6,048 bases of DNA from DATGKD01 sp035294855 (GTDB lineage: Bacteria > Actinomycetota > Acidimicrobiia > Acidimicrobiales > UBA8190). Below, one piece after another: positions 5,853-6,048 of this stretch. The translations under genes were made by a program, and so were the position numbers. Under the pieces are notes generated by a model, which was not told the origin of the DNA, searched no databases, and saw only the letters and a list, made by a program, of their open reading frames with translations. The stretch lies in the NCBI GenBank assembly GCA_035294855.1, contig DATGKD010000218.1, positions 1 through 6,048 on the forward strand. The letters run 5' to 3'. Numbering within the stretch: position 1 is the stretch's first letter; each line of letters begins with the position of its first letter.

Positions 5853-5976
5853 CCGCTCAGGAAAGGCCGCTCAGGAAGGGCCGCTCGGGAAAGGCCGCTC
5901 GGAAAGGCCGCTCGGGAAGGCCGCTCGGGAAGGCCCGCTCAGGAGAGCCCGCTCGGGAGAGCCCCTCAGGATGGGG
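5853..5976. repeat. Tandem array of 13-14 bp units
   Basis: Eight consecutive units follow the pattern CCGCTC(A/G)GGA(A/G)AGG, starting at 5853, 5867, 5881, 5895, 5908, 5921, 5935 and 5949, with a diverged ninth at 5963-5976. Unit lengths are 14, 14, 14, 13, 13, 14, 14, 14. The period is not a multiple of three and no reading frame runs through, so it is non-coding. Variation is concentrated at A/G in position 7 and in the A-run. The units toward 5976 end in GAGC and those toward 5853 in AAGG, as expected of an array that grew by local duplication. Looser relatives (CTCAGG cores) appear at 5766-5779 and 5797-5812. Confidence 0.85.
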
Positions 5977-5982
5977 CGCTCC
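5956..5982 (-). terminator. Hairpin after the membrane-protein gene
   Basis: GGAGAGCCCC (5956-5965) and GGGGCGCTCC (5973-5982) pair over 10 positions with one A/G mismatch around a 7-base loop. It begins 9 bases after the stop codon of the membrane-protein gene on the minus strand, a typical terminator position, but no U-run follows; the transcript would run straight into the tandem array. One arm lies inside the last array units. Confidence 0.45.
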
Positions 5983-5990
5983 GGCTGGGT

Positions 5991-6048
5991 TCAGTGCAGG
6001 ACGCGGCGACGTATCGCGGCGAGGACGACGACCACGACGCCCACGACC
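5991..6048 (-). CDS. C-terminal end of a membrane protein (partial)
   Basis: Only the last 18 codons are in the window; the gene continues past the right edge. The frame ending in TGA at 5993-5991 reads VVGVVVVVLAAIRRRVLH, a run of Val/Leu/Ala followed by three arginines. That is what a final transmembrane helix with a cytoplasmic basic tail looks like, whether a polytopic protein or a C-terminally anchored surface protein. No sorting motif or domain is visible in so short a piece, so the product cannot be named. A Val-rich reading can also arise by chance from GTC-rich DNA. Confidence 0.5.
   Translation of the reverse strand, partial: VVGVVVVVLAAIRRRVLH

Larger units (their letters stand above)
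5621..5990. other. 370-base gene-free region upstream of the lipoprotein gene
   Basis: No coding region is supportable here on either strand. From high to low coordinates it holds a hairpin after the membrane-protein stop, a tandem array, about 110 bases of undistinguished sequence (5742-5850), and the nested inverted repeat near the lipoprotein gene. I could not recognise a -35/-10 pair for the lipoprotein gene on the minus strand. A palindrome GTCATGAC lies at 5652-5659. Confidence 0.6.

Noticed and set aside
5853..5976. CRISPR array
   Set aside because: The 13-14 bp units are directly contiguous with no spacers, and no cas gene is nearby.

Overview
The window is a GC-rich chromosomal stretch in which every supportable gene lies on the minus strand, so transcription runs from high to low coordinates. 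The gene set, the order manB / Trm112-like / SIS isomerase / ahcY, the strong Shine-Dalgarno (SD) motifs and the character of the exported proteins point to an actinobacterium (Actinomycetota). Acidimicrobiia is my best guess from the look of the Trm112-like and AhcY proteins, but this is an impression and not a search result.

In transcription order: (1) the last 18 codons of a membrane protein (6048-5991), ending in a transmembrane helix and a short basic tail; (2) a gene-free stretch of about 370 bases (5990-5621) holding a hairpin, a tandem array of 13-14 bp units, and a nested inverted repeat with three GTT..GAAC motifs; (3) a translationally coupled pair of exported proteins, a small Ser/Thr/Gly/Ala-rich lipoprotein (5620-5159) and a helical secreted protein of unknown function (5157-4291); (4) a 123-base gap with a perfect 13-bp hairpin; (5) a metabolic cluster: phosphomannomutase/phosphoglucomutase ManB (4167-2785), a Trm112-like small protein (2733-2488), a bifunctional phosphoglucose/phosphomannose isomerase (2491-1439, overlapping the previous stop as GTGA) and S-adenosylhomocysteine hydrolase AhcY (1354-83). 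Bases 1-82 hold no gene I can support.

How the genes fit together: the isomerase makes mannose-6-phosphate from fructose-6-phosphate and ManB turns it into mannose-1-phosphate, the precursor of GDP-mannose for mannosylated lipids and glycans. AhcY removes the S-adenosylhomocysteine left by methyltransferases, and Trm112 proteins are known activators of some SAM-dependent methyltransferases, so the second half of the cluster has a methyl-transfer theme.

Most worth a second look: the coupled lipoprotein/secreted-helix pair with the ordered DNA upstream of it, the tandem array, the Trm112-like protein that has lost nearly all zinc-ligand cysteines, and the short archaeal-type AhcY that lacks the usual C-terminal Lys/Tyr tail. 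I found no CRISPR array, insertion sequence, tRNA or rRNA.
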